A DNA stretch of 64,000 bases, taken from an uncultured Methylocystaceae bacterium. Lineage in GTDB: Bacteria; Pseudomonadota; Alphaproteobacteria; Rhizobiales; Beijerinckiaceae. Shown piece after piece: positions 55,894-64,000 of this stretch (position 1 is its first letter; every line of letters starts with the position of its first letter). Position numbers and translations under genes: made by a program. The notes beneath the pieces were generated by a model. The model saw only the letters and a list, made by a program, of their open reading frames with translations, had not been told where the DNA came from and did not search any database. The DNA lies in contig CAIQCB010000059.1 in NCBI GenBank assembly GCA_903870245.1, positions 1 through 64,000 of the forward strand, in the 5' to 3' direction.

Positions 55894-56964
55894 ATGTTCG
55901 CACAAGACAAGCTCGATCTGATTTTACGTCGCTACGACGAACTCGGCGAAAAACTCTCGACGGGCGCCGACGGACAGACTTTTGTCGCCCTGTCGCGCGA
56001 GCGCGCCGCGCTTGACGATGTCGTCGCAGCGATCCTCGCCTGGCGCGACGCGCAACGGGAGGTCGAGGATCTTGCAGGCATGGGCGCGGATTCGTCGCTC
56101 GACGCCGATATGCGCGCCCTTGCCGAGGCGGAGTCCGGTCCGGCGCAGGAAAAATGCGCGGCCGCCGAACAGGCGTTGAGGCTGGCGTTGTTGCCGAAAG
56201 ACGAGGCCGACGAAAAGGGAGTCATTCTTGAAGTGCGCGCCGGCACCGGCGGCGACGAGGCTTCGCTCTTCGCCGGCGATTTGTTCCGCGCCTATCAGAA
56301 ATACGCCGCATTGCAGGGCTGGCGCGTCGAGCTCGTTTCGGAAAGTCCGGGCGCCCTTGGAGGCTTCAAGGAAGTCGTCGCCGAAATCATCGGGCGCGGC
56401 GTCTATGGCAAGTTGAAATTCGAGTCCGGCGTGCATCGCGTGCAGCGCGTGCCGGCGACCGAAACGCAGGGTCGTATTCACACCTCCGCCGCCACCGTCG
56501 CCGTGCTGCCGCAGGCCGAAGACGTCGATATCGATATTGACGATAAGGATTTGCAAATCGAAACCATGCGCGCCGGCGGCGCCGGCGGTCAGCATGTCAA
56601 CAAAACCGAGTCGGCGATCCGCATCACCCACATCCCGACCGGCATCGTCGTGATGATGCAGGAGGAGCGTTCGCAGCATCGCAATCGCGCCAAGGCGATG
56701 GGCGTGCTGCGCTCGCGTCTCTACGACGCCGAACGCCAGCGGCTCGACCGAGAACGCTCCGACGACCGCAAGCAACAAGTTGGCTCAGGCGACCGCTCCG
56801 AACGCATCCGCACCTATAATTTTCCGCAGGGCCGCGTCACAGACCATCGCATCAATCTGACGCTCTACAAGCTCGATCGCGTGATGGAAGGCGAGATGGA
56901 CGAACTCATCGACGCGCTGATCACTGATCATCAGCAGAAGCTGCTGGCGCTGGGCGAGGGGTGA
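55894..56964 (+). CDS. prfA: Peptide chain release factor 1
   Basis: 356 residues, normal length. Recognises UAA and UAG and triggers peptide release. GGQ is at 231-233 ([20 protein letters not shown]), and the stop-codon-reading PxT motif is PAT in [19 protein letters not shown]. Begins [17 protein letters not shown]. It follows ptsP closely and probably shares its transcript. The usual next gene, prmC, which methylates the GGQ glutamine, is not here; a minus-strand esterase gene follows instead. Confidence 0.98.
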   Translation: MFAQDKLDLILRRYDELGEKLSTGADGQTFVALSRERAALDDVVAAILAWRDAQREVEDLAGMGADSSLDADMRALAEAESGPAQEKCAAAEQALRLALLPKDEADEKGVILEVRAGTGGDEASLFAGDLFRAYQKYAALQGWRVELVSESPGALGGFKEVVAEIIGRGVYGKLKFESGVHRVQRVPATETQGRIHTSAATVAVLPQAEDVDIDIDDKDLQIETMRAGGAGGQHVNKTESAIRITHIPTGIVVMMQEERSQHRNRAKAMGVLRSRLYDAERQRLDRERSDDRKQQVGSGDRSERIRTYNFPQGRVTDHRINLTLYKLDRVMEGEMDELIDALITDHQQKLLALGEG

Positions 56965-57046
56965 GCAGGCGGCGTATGCGCCATCTCCCCCTGCCGCTCC
57001 GATGGTCGCAATGCCTCGCCCTGGGAAACATCATTGTGAGAACAGT

Positions 57047-58216
57047 CTATTGAGGACACGGCTCCTGCGACGTCATGCAATGAGCGCAGCTCTTGTTTTC
57101 CGGCAGATCTTTGTTCAGCAGCGCATCAAGCCATTCGGCGAAGGGCTCCCCTCCTGTCTGCTCGGCGTAGAAGAGGGGTGAGCGCAGGATTGTGTGCGTT
57201 TTGCCGAGCGCCAGATAGGAACGGAAATTGGAGGTCGCCTGACGGCGTGCGAGTTCGCTTGTCATCTTTTTGGTCCAGGCCTCGCAGGTCCGATCCCCGC
57301 CCATTTGCGCATAAAAAGCCCGTTGTGTCGCATCATGATTGGTGGTGAATTGTGCAAAACGATCACGTTGAAAATGCCCGGCGAGCCGCGTGACAACCTC
57401 CGGGTCGGGCGTGTGCTGGGCGTTTCGACCAAAGACCGATGCCGGAAGCTGATAATTCCAGTTGAGGTTACGGGTCTTTTCAAAATCCGGGGTCGATACG
57501 CCCTGACCGGAATCGCCCAGGAAGACGGATCGGGCTCGTGGATACAACTTGCGCAATGCTGCATAATGCGTGGCGGCGCCGTATGCGCCGGCGCTTGAAC
57601 CGCTCACGAGCAGACGCGAAGGTTCCGGCACATTCGCGCGCATCCAGCTCAGAATCGCTTGCATATTATCCCACCCGCGATGCTGGATCGTGAAAGGCTT
57701 GCCCGTATCGGGGTAATGATAATGCGCAGTATTGGAGCCCGAGTGCACGTCGCCGGTGCAATATGGCACGAAGAGGATACTCCAATCGCGCACCGGATTG
57801 CGTGGATTGGAGCGATCAAATATCCCGCTCATGTGCGCAGGACCATCGCCGGGCAAGAGTTCGGCCTTGTATACGCTTTCAGCATTTTCTGCGTCCTTGC
57901 CCGTGAACGTCGCCCGGTCACCCTCCAGCCGCGGTTTGGAGCAGGTCTCGTCATTCCAGCATGCGCCGCCGCCATTGAAAAAGATCGCCAGGCCGTCGCT
58001 TGCGCCCTTGTAAAACCAGTAGGAATAGGTTGGGTCCGAGCCGGGCGCTTGCGAACAGGTAGGCGTGTAGAGTCGGCCATTGACACGCACTGGCTTGGCT
58101 TCAATCTGCATCCATTCCCCTGCCTCATGCCCGGATGTCGCAGGCTCATGCGCGTTCTGTTGCGCCACAGCGATGGAAGGGAGCAGCAAAGCCGCCGCGA
58201 TCAGTCCGTTTTTCAT
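57047..58216 (-). CDS. Pectinacetylesterase/Notum-family secreted hydrolase
   Basis: 389 residues with signal peptide MKNGLIAAALLLPSIAVAQ. Family landmarks are YWFYKGASDGLAIFFNGGGA, then CWNDETC, the nucleophile loop VSGSSAGAYGA, GDSGQGV, and the late catalytic-region His in ALGKTHTILRSP. Members remove acetyl (or, in animal Notum, palmitoleoyl) groups; plant-type members act on pectin. Twelve or so cysteines suggest disulphides and a secreted location. In this context, between prfA and purH with a secreted Cys-rich neighbour on the same strand, it may act on plant cell-wall material or on an O-acetylated bacterial polymer. Substrate uncertain. Confidence 0.85.
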   Translation of the reverse strand: MKNGLIAAALLLPSIAVAQQNAHEPATSGHEAGEWMQIEAKPVRVNGRLYTPTCSQAPGSDPTYSYWFYKGASDGLAIFFNGGGACWNDETCSKPRLEGDRATFTGKDAENAESVYKAELLPGDGPAHMSGIFDRSNPRNPVRDWSILFVPYCTGDVHSGSNTAHYHYPDTGKPFTIQHRGWDNMQAILSWMRANVPEPSRLLVSGSSAGAYGAATHYAALRKLYPRARSVFLGDSGQGVSTPDFEKTRNLNWNYQLPASVFGRNAQHTPDPEVVTRLAGHFQRDRFAQFTTNHDATQRAFYAQMGGDRTCEAWTKKMTSELARRQATSNFRSYLALGKTHTILRSPLFYAEQTGGEPFAEWLDALLNKDLPENKSCAHCMTSQEPCPQ

Positions 58217-58506
58217 TCTCGTCCCAATCTTTCCGGTTCGATTGACCCTTCCCGAGGCAGCATTCTGTTAATGATCGTCAACGACTTGAATTCCGATGTC
58301 GTCTTGCCCGGGATCAAGGGACGATCTCGCCCAATATTTCGATTTGATTTCATCCCTGCGGCGCTCATCCTCCGGAGAGGATTTTTTTTCGTAACCGCCC
58401 GGTATTTTTGGTCAAGTCGTTCTGGCGTTTCGTCCAGGTTTATATTGCCAGCCGCAGGTTGTGGGGCCGATACGCCAAATCGACGCGCTTACAGGATCGG
58501 CAGTAG

Positions 58507-59001
58507 CTACTGCGCCGGAGCCTGACTGGCTGTGCAGGCGACATATCCCCCTTGCAAGCCGTCATTTTCGTACGACGCTTCCGTCATCGCGCCTTGCCAC
58601 GAGGTCGCGCCGCCGGATGCAACAATTTGAGCCGTAGGGTTCTGGGAAGTCACGACCGGATTTGTCGAGCTGTAACCAGGACTGTAGGCAAGCGGATTTG
58701 GCGGGGTCAATAAATTTAACGCGCTGGTGCTCGCCAGTGGCGCTGTGCACCAGAGAGGAGTGCTGGGGTTAGACGAGTCGCTACCGTAGCCAACCGAGAC
58801 AGGATAGTTTTCGTTGCAACCTTTTGACGTAGGATTGCACGATCCGGTTTGCCCCGGCTGGAGAGTGGCATGGTAACAGGTATTGCAATCACCGAACCAG
58901 ATCGATACTTGCACGCCGGTGTTGTTAGTGATTGTAAAAGCCATGGCGCTCTGGGCTACGCTGATCGCTGTCGCCGTGTAAATCAGAAGCTTTTTCAGCA
59001 T
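58507..59001 (-). CDS. Secreted Cys-rich hypothetical protein
   Basis: 164 residues from ATG 59001; the frame to 59037 adds unspecific residues. The signal peptide MLKKLLIYTATAISVAQSAM is cleaved near AFT. The mature part begins TITNNTGVQVSIWFGDCNTC and goes on with GQTGSCNPTSKGC and GYGSDSSNPSTPLWCTAPL, then a Thr/Asn/Ser-rich half and an end with YVACTASQAPAQ. The ITNNTG start recalls beta-sandwich proteins such as thaumatin/PR5-like or bacterial surface lectin folds, but this is only a resemblance. GC is a little lower than the surroundings. No function assigned. Confidence 0.6.
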   Translation of the reverse strand: MLKKLLIYTATAISVAQSAMAFTITNNTGVQVSIWFGDCNTCYHATLQPGQTGSCNPTSKGCNENYPVSVGYGSDSSNPSTPLWCTAPLASTSALNLLTPPNPLAYSPGYSSTNPVVTSQNPTAQIVASGGATSWQGAMTEASYENDGLQGGYVACTASQAPAQ

Positions 59002-59424
59002 CGTTTCGATCCTTTCCCTTATATCATGGATACTCAAATTATTGACGGATCAATCTCACGCCGTATCGGCGAGACACACTTACAAGAGCAAGTTTTTTTT
59101 CCTGCGTCCAGTGGGCTTTCACGTCCCCCTTGAATGCTCTGACGCCGACGCGTCGGTTGACCATCACAGTTTGTAAATCATGTCTCCCTTGCGTCAGTTC
59201 TTATACGAAAAACGATTTGAAACGGCTGTTAATGCGCCTGTTGTAAATTTCCGGGAGAAGCCGCCGTCCGGGAAAAGCCGACGTCAGGCGGATTACGGTT
59301 GACGCAGATAGTTGCCTATAGCGTCGGGCGCAAGAATGTCTCTCTCCGGCGCTTTCGCAACTGCGTTCATTTCCTTGCGAAAATCACGGAGCGCGAGAAT
59401 TCCACAATCCTGCTCTTGCAGGTC
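59002..59424. other. Intergenic, no confident gene
   Basis: 423 bases between two minus-strand genes. The plus-strand frame 59299-59955 is a shadow of purH. Runs such as eight T residues (59095 region) and an AT-rich patch near 59200 fit the promoter of the gene at 59001. No terminator hairpin for purH could be placed with confidence. Confidence 0.4.
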
Positions 59425-61029
59425 TCAATGACGGAAGTGTCGCAATCCGGTAAACACCATCGCAAGTCCCTGAGCGTCTGCGGCGGCGATAACCTCGGCG
59501 TCCTTCACCGAGCCGCCCGGCTGGATCACCGCCGTCGCGCCGGCCGCGGCGGCGGCGAGCAGACCGTCGGCGAAGGGGAAAAACGCGTCGGAGGCGACTA
59601 CCGAGCCCTTTGCGAGGCTCTCCGTCAGCCCGGCCATCTGCGCGGACTCCTGCGCCTTGTGGGCGGCGGTCCGCGAACTGTCGATGCGCGACATTTGTCC
59701 GGCGCCGACGCCGACTGTCGCGCCGTCCTTCGCATAGACGATGGCGTTGGATTTCACATGCTTGACCACGCGCCAGGCGAATTTCAGATCGGCAAGTTCG
59801 TGCGCGTCGGGCGCGCGCCGCGTGACGACGGTCAGATTGAGATCGTCGATTACGGCGTTGTCACGCGATTGCGCGAGAAAGCCGCCGGCGACGCTGCGGA
59901 AGGCGAGGCCTGGCGCGCGTGGATCAGGCAGTCCATCAGCAAGCAGCAATCGTAAATTCTTTTTGTCGGCGATGATCTCGATGGCGTCCGGATCGGCGTC
60001 GGGCGCGATGATCACCTCGGTGAAAATTTTCACGATCTCACGCGCGGCCGCCGCATCGAGCCTGCGGTTGAGCGCAACGATCCCGCCAAAGGCGGATACA
60101 GGATCGCAGCGCAACGCCTTCGTGTAGGCCTCGGCGAGCGTCGGCGCTTCCGCCACGCCGCAGGGGTTGGCGTGTTTGACGATAACGACCGCCGCCGTGC
60201 GCGCCGGATCGAATTCCCCCACGCACTCATAGGCCGCATCCGTGTCGTTGATGTTGTTGTAGGAGAGCTGTTTGCCCTGCATCTGCCTTGCGGTGGCGAC
60301 TCCTGGGCGATTGTCGCCGGTGCGATAAAAGCCGGCCATTTGATGCGGGTTCTCGCCATAGCGCATATCGCTGGCGAGTCGTCCGCCGATAGCGCGCAGC
60401 GGTGGCGTTACGACGTCGATCTGCGTCGCCAGCCAGTTGGAGATCGCGGCGTCGTAGGTCGCCGTGCGCGCGAATGCCTTTTGCGCCAATCGCCGTCGCG
60501 TTGTCAGCCGCGTTGCGCCATTGGTTTCGGTCATCTCGGCCGTCAGGGCGGCGTAATCCTCCGGATCGACGACCACAGCGACATCGTCATGATTTTTCGA
60601 CGCTGCGCGGATCATCGCCGGCCCGCCGATATCAATGTTTTCGACACATTCCTCGTAGGGCCTGCCCTTCGCCAGCGTCGCCTCGAAGGGATAGAGATTC
60701 ACCACCAGCAGATCGATGGGACGAATATCATGGGCCAGCATCGCCGCTTCATGTTCGGGGTTCTCACGGATCGCGAGCAGGCCGCCATGAACCTTGGGAT
60801 GCAGCGTCTTGAGCCGGCCGTCCATCATTTCGGGAAACTGGGTGAGATCGGAGATGTCGCGCACCGGCAGGCCGGCGTCGGCGAGCGCTTTGCGCGTGCC
60901 GCCGGTCGAGATCAGTTCGACGCCATGGGCGACCAAAGCGCCGGCGAAATCGATCAGCCCGGTCTTGTCCGAGACGGAGAGAAGCGCGCGCGTGATTTTT
61001 CGCTGGTCGACCGGCATCGGAGCATCCAT
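59425..61029 (-). CDS. purH: Bifunctional AICAR transformylase / IMP cyclohydrolase
   Basis: 534 residues from ATG 61029 ([11 protein letters not shown]), typical length; the frame to 61254 overlaps the upstream gene. N-terminal IMP cyclohydrolase: [56 protein letters not shown]-terminal formyltransferase: [46 protein letters not shown], and the end [18 protein letters not shown]. Performs the last two steps of purine synthesis. Heparinase-like gene lies 28 bases upstream on the same strand; the two genes are probably co-transcribed. Confidence 0.98.
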   Translation of the reverse strand: MDAPMPVDQRKITRALLSVSDKTGLIDFAGALVAHGVELISTGGTRKALADAGLPVRDISDLTQFPEMMDGRLKTLHPKVHGGLLAIRENPEHEAAMLAHDIRPIDLLVVNLYPFEATLAKGRPYEECVENIDIGGPAMIRAASKNHDDVAVVVDPEDYAALTAEMTETNGATRLTTRRRLAQKAFARTATYDAAISNWLATQIDVVTPPLRAIGGRLASDMRYGENPHQMAGFYRTGDNRPGVATARQMQGKQLSYNNINDTDAAYECVGEFDPARTAAVVIVKHANPCGVAEAPTLAEAYTKALRCDPVSAFGGIVALNRRLDAAAAREIVKIFTEVIIAPDADPDAIEIIADKKNLRLLLADGLPDPRAPGLAFRSVAGGFLAQSRDNAVIDDLNLTVVTRRAPDAHELADLKFAWRVVKHVKSNAIVYAKDGATVGVGAGQMSRIDSSRTAAHKAQESAQMAGLTESLAKGSVVASDAFFPFADGLLAAAAAGATAVIQPGGSVKDAEVIAAADAQGLAMVFTGLRHFRH

Positions 61030-61057
61030 TCTGTGGTGACGGAAACCGAGGCGGCTA

Positions 61058-62743
61058 TCACAGATTTTGGCCCGGCGGAACCACGCCTGGCGAAGGCAGG
61101 GGCGCGAAGGACCATCGGATATCGACGCCCGGAGCCGCCTTGCCGGATAGCGCGATCTGGCGGGCAGGCCGGGCGCCGGCGGGGCTGGCGTAAAATACGC
61201 TGTCCACGACGCGGGCTTCGGCGCCGTTCGCCGAGAACAGCAATCGTTCGCCATTGCCGAGGGTCAGCGCCACGCCGTCGTCGACAATCGTCGCGCTGAC
61301 CTGCGGGTGAAGATGAAAGCGCAAGGCGAATTCGGTCGGGTTGTCGGGGCCGCCGCCGCTTGCGGCGAGGAGGCGGTCACGCCCCGAAAATGTCCGCCCG
61401 TCTTGTGCGAGGGTCAGTTCGCGGGCGTGCACAAGGCCAAACGCGGCTGCGTAGCCGTCATGCGAGAGGATCAGTGTGGTCTCCTGGTCGTGCGCCCGGC
61501 GTTCGACCGTCACCTTGTTCGGCCCGGCCACCGCACGGCCGGGACTTTTGCGGGCGGGCTCCAAGAAGCGGGCCGAGGATGTCTCGCCAAGAGTCAGCGT
61601 TGAATGGGCGGCTGTTTTTCGCGCGGTTTCGCGGGCTTCGGCGTTGTGCGGACCGGGCGCGCCACAGTTAACCACAACCCGCTCTGTCCCGCGGGAGTAT
61701 TCGAACGACAAACAACCGGCGTGGGCGTCGCTGGCGAATTCGGCGGGCGGGGCGCCGCCGGCGTCGACCAGCACTAGTGCCGGGAAGGCCTCCATCCTTT
61801 GATAGCCGGTCGCCTGGGCCTGCAAGGGGACCGGACCGCGCGTCTCCTCATGCGTGAGCGCCGTGGCGAGACGGTCGCGAGCGGTCATCCCGGCGCCGTT
61901 AAACAGAGCCAGCGATCCGTCGCCATGCTGCATCATCCGCAACATCGGCAAGGCGCGGTCAATAACCCGCTTGATGGTTTCCGGAGTTTTCAGGCCGCGC
62001 GCGGCGAAAACCTGGCGCAGCGCCAGAAGATCAAGCAGCAGATCGAGCGGCGTCTGGGGGTTGCGGCCGATATGGCCGCCATCGGCGAGAATTTGCCGCT
62101 GCAGCTCCCTGATCAACAGTCGCATCGCCTCGGTCGCAATGGCGGCGCCGGAATCAGCGCAGACAGTGAATTCTGCAAGGGCGACAGCGCAGATCAATCG
62201 CTCGGAGCCCCGTGTTTTACCTTCGCCCAACGCCAGCCAGAGCAGCCGGGCATATTCGGCCAGCGCCAGCATGAACCGTTCGTAAAATTCCGAATCGGCC
62301 TCGCCCAGCAAAAGGGGGGAATGTGCGAGAAACGACAGCAGACGTCGCGCGACGATTGCGGGCTCCTGCGCCGGATCGTCCCGGGTGGGCGGGATCGACA
62401 GGAAGGTTTCCACCAGTCGTCGGGCCGTCGAACGGTCTTCCTCGCCAAGATGGCGTAACCAGGAAAAGCCGGTGAGGGCCCGGCGCCAGCCTGTAGAGGG
62501 GACGAAACAGGCAAAGGGAGCCTCGCCTTCGGCGACATGGACCGATTTGCCCTCAAAAGAGAAGTAGCCGGCGCGGATTTCGTCAGCGACAGTCGAGTCG
62601 GCGGTGCGAATGTCAGGCGGCGCAATCCACAGCCGGGTCGGCTGCTTGATCGACAGCGACCGGATCAGCCGATAGGGCGTCGTCGCCTGGCGAGCCAACA
62701 CACGGGCTGCCCGGGCGCCGAAACCGCTCAGGCGTTCGCGCAT
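61058..62743 (-). CDS. Heparinase II/III-family protein
   Basis: 561 residues beginning [19 protein letters not shown]. An N-terminal alpha/alpha toroid region contains [20 protein letters not shown] and [21 protein letters not shown]. The C-terminal beta-sandwich contains [20 protein letters not shown], the conserved NCGAPG and [17 protein letters not shown]. This matches the bacterial heparinase II/III family found next to purH in many alphaproteobacteria. The true substrate in these organisms is not heparin and is not known; an acidic surface polysaccharide is likely. No signal peptide is obvious. Confidence 0.9.
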   Translation of the reverse strand: MRERLSGFGARAARVLARQATTPYRLIRSLSIKQPTRLWIAPPDIRTADSTVADEIRAGYFSFEGKSVHVAEGEAPFACFVPSTGWRRALTGFSWLRHLGEEDRSTARRLVETFLSIPPTRDDPAQEPAIVARRLLSFLAHSPLLLGEADSEFYERFMLALAEYARLLWLALGEGKTRGSERLICAVALAEFTVCADSGAAIATEAMRLLIRELQRQILADGGHIGRNPQTPLDLLLDLLALRQVFAARGLKTPETIKRVIDRALPMLRMMQHGDGSLALFNGAGMTARDRLATALTHEETRGPVPLQAQATGYQRMEAFPALVLVDAGGAPPAEFASDAHAGCLSFEYSRGTERVVVNCGAPGPHNAEARETARKTAAHSTLTLGETSSARFLEPARKSPGRAVAGPNKVTVERRAHDQETTLILSHDGYAAAFGLVHARELTLAQDGRTFSGRDRLLAASGGGPDNPTEFALRFHLHPQVSATIVDDGVALTLGNGERLLFSANGAEARVVDSVFYASPAGARPARQIALSGKAAPGVDIRWSFAPLPSPGVVPPGQNL

Positions 62744-63031
62744 GTCGTCGCGCCGATCTTCGCCCTTCAGTGGCCCTACTCCAGATTCCCCTGGCTACGA
62801 ACCAACGGTGCGCCGACGGTCCTGCCGGGCCTTGGTCTAGCGGTTCGCCGTCCCCCCGACAAGATTGGATGACTTGAGGCATGGGCTTAGACATGGATTG
62901 CCGCGCATGGCTTGAAGTGCATGGGTTTGGCGTGCGTTGCAAGGCTCGGATAGCATGATCGGAGGGCGCTCTACTTTGCCGCGTCGTCCGGATCGGTTAT
63001 GTCGCGCCATCCACAAAGAGGAGATCGCTCC

Positions 63032-63565
63032 ATGCCGCTTTACACACTTGACGGCGTCGCCCCGCGCCTGCCGGACCCGGGCCGTTATTTTGTGGCCCCC
63101 GGCGCGCATCTCGTGGGTAGAGTCGAGCTTCGGGAAGACGCCAATGTCTGGTTCAATTGCGTGCTGCGCGGCGATAATGAGTGGATTACTATCGGCGAAC
63201 GCACAAACATTCAGGACAATAGCGTTTTGCATACGGATATGGGGTTCCCGCTGACCATCGGCGCCGATTGCACAATTGGTCATAATGTCATCCTGCATGG
63301 TTGCACGATTGGTCATACGACGCTGATCGGCATGGGGGCGACGATCCTCAACGGCGCGAAGATCGGAAATCATTGTCTGGTCGGCGCCAATGCGCTGATC
63401 ACCGAGGGCAAGGAGTTTCCCGATTATTCGCTGATCGTCGGCGCGCCGGCGAAAATCGCCCGCACGCTTGACGACGCCTCGCGCAGGAAATTTCTCGAAT
63501 CCGCGCAACACTATGTCGAAAATGGCCGGCGTTATATGGCAGGGCTGAAATTGATGGAGGACTAA
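63032..63565 (+). CDS. Gamma-class carbonic anhydrase-like hexapeptide protein
   Basis: 177 residues from ATG 63032 with GAGGAG eight bases upstream; the frame from 62999 is an extension. Left-handed beta-helix hexapeptide repeats with RGDNEWITIGERTNIQDNSV, HTDMGFPLTIG, TIGHNVILHGCTIG and GMGATILNGAKIG. The three zinc-ligand histidines of the gamma-carbonic-anhydrase family are His67, His84 and His89. The C-terminal helix (LDDASRRKFLESAQHYVE) is typical. Many family members have only weak or undetected CO2 hydration activity, so the role is uncertain. Monocistronic. Confidence 0.93.
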   Translation: MPLYTLDGVAPRLPDPGRYFVAPGAHLVGRVELREDANVWFNCVLRGDNEWITIGERTNIQDNSVLHTDMGFPLTIGADCTIGHNVILHGCTIGHTTLIGMGATILNGAKIGNHCLVGANALITEGKEFPDYSLIVGAPAKIARTLDDASRRKFLESAQHYVENGRRYMAGLKLMED

Positions 63566-63896
63566 AAAGGCGATCAGCTTGAGCTATGCTAGGCTGTCCT
63601 CCCAGCAAAATCGATTGGAAACGAAAGGGCCTCAACCGAAATCGCCGGCGCATATAATTTACATGTAAAGACAAGCTTAACCTTGGGGCGCCAAACGCTC
63701 CCTCACGGGCTCCTCCATCGCGATTATCCGATAACTCTCCCTGCGCAGGAGCATGTCCAGAGATCCTTGATTCTATCGGGAGCCGCCGCCCGCGCGTTGT
63801 CGCCAATCCCTTGTCAAAATTATAAATCGGGGCAATTATTTGGGGCAGTTAAATTTTAAACGGTAAAATCCCGTTCGAATGTTTTGGAGGAAAACA
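63566..63896. other. Intergenic, leader of the right-edge gene
   Basis: 331 bases without a convincing gene; the open frame 63399-63806 (minus) is a shadow of the hexapeptide gene. The last 100 bases are AT-rich and end in a strong GGAGG ribosome-binding site, so the promoter of the gene at 63897 should lie here. Confidence 0.45.
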
Positions 63897-64000
63897 ATGA
63901 TCAAGAAGCTTTGTTTGGCGACAGCGGCGATCGGCGTTGCTTGCGCCGTTTATGCTAGCGGCCCGGTTATGGCTCAAAAAGCCGACGACTCGAAAGAGCG
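63897..64000 (+). CDS. Exported protein, N-terminal fragment (cut by window edge)
   Basis: ATG 63897 follows GGAGG at seven bases. The first 34 codons give a signal peptide MIKKLCLATAAIGVACAVYA with a likely cleavage after VMA, then QKADDSKER. The gene runs off the window, so no family can be named. Strong translation signal and AT-rich leader suggest a well-expressed periplasmic protein. Confidence 0.75.
   Translation, partial: MIKKLCLATAAIGVACAVYASGPVMAQKADDSKE

Noticed and set aside
60172-61299. Plus-strand open frame (375 codons) over purH
   Set aside because: purH is certain on the other strand; no protein family content in this frame.

Overview
The window looks like chromosome from an alphaproteobacterial methylotroph or methanotroph of the Hyphomicrobiales (Beijerinckiaceae/Methylocystaceae type). 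The evidence is a complete fhcBADC operon for tetrahydromethanopterin-linked C1 oxidation, a pqqA gene followed by a PQQ-alcohol-dehydrogenase-associated ABC cluster, high GC, and relatives of the polar-growth proteins known from Agrobacterium and Sinorhizobium. I saw no tRNA, rRNA, CRISPR array or insertion sequence. Both edges cut genes: ftsH on the left and a secreted protein on the right.

Layout. 1-4.1 kb: partial ftsH (-), a DJ-1/AraC/LOV fusion regulator (+), and three very small genes separated by strong hairpin terminators. 4.1-8.6 kb: fhcB-fhcA-fhcD-fhcC (-) with overlapping junctions. 9.0-15.4 kb (+): pqqA, a post-pqqA hairpin, a di-haem peroxidase, a histidine kinase whose start appears to be AUA, then substrate-binding protein, beta-propeller, ATPase and permease joined mostly by ATGA overlaps. 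15.4-28.4 kb: infC with an AUU start, an FmdB-like zinc ribbon, cytochrome b561, acyl-CoA dehydrogenase, two Omp31-like barrels, a large porin, a DUF2336 protein and two uncharacterised proteins. 28.6-41.3 kb: a Rieske/FAD reductase, a 1966-residue coiled-coil protein resembling GPR/RgsE, an Hpt protein, a solute-binding protein, a membrane glycosyltransferase with a T2SSE_N-like domain, and a solitary DGQHR protein. 41.3-43.6 kb (-): ccmA-ccmB-flippase-like gene.

43.8-48.0 kb (+) is the most exciting part. It is a compact operon of an alpha-oxoamine synthase (serine palmitoyltransferase type), a GNAT-like protein (candidate bacterial ceramide synthase), a desaturase closely resembling animal dihydroceramide delta-4 desaturase, and a hydroxylase closely resembling fatty acid 2-hydroxylase. 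Together these could make a delta-4-unsaturated, 2-hydroxylated, eukaryote-like ceramide.

48.0-64 kb: ligA (-), a 7TM-PAS-GGDEF-EAL protein with both catalytic motifs degenerate (RgsP-like architecture), ptsP and prfA (+), a pectinacetylesterase/Notum-like protein and a secreted Cys-rich protein (-), purH and a heparinase-like protein (-), a gamma-type carbonic anhydrase (+), and the start of a secreted protein at the right edge.

Functions are read from motifs and remembered family patterns. No database search was run.
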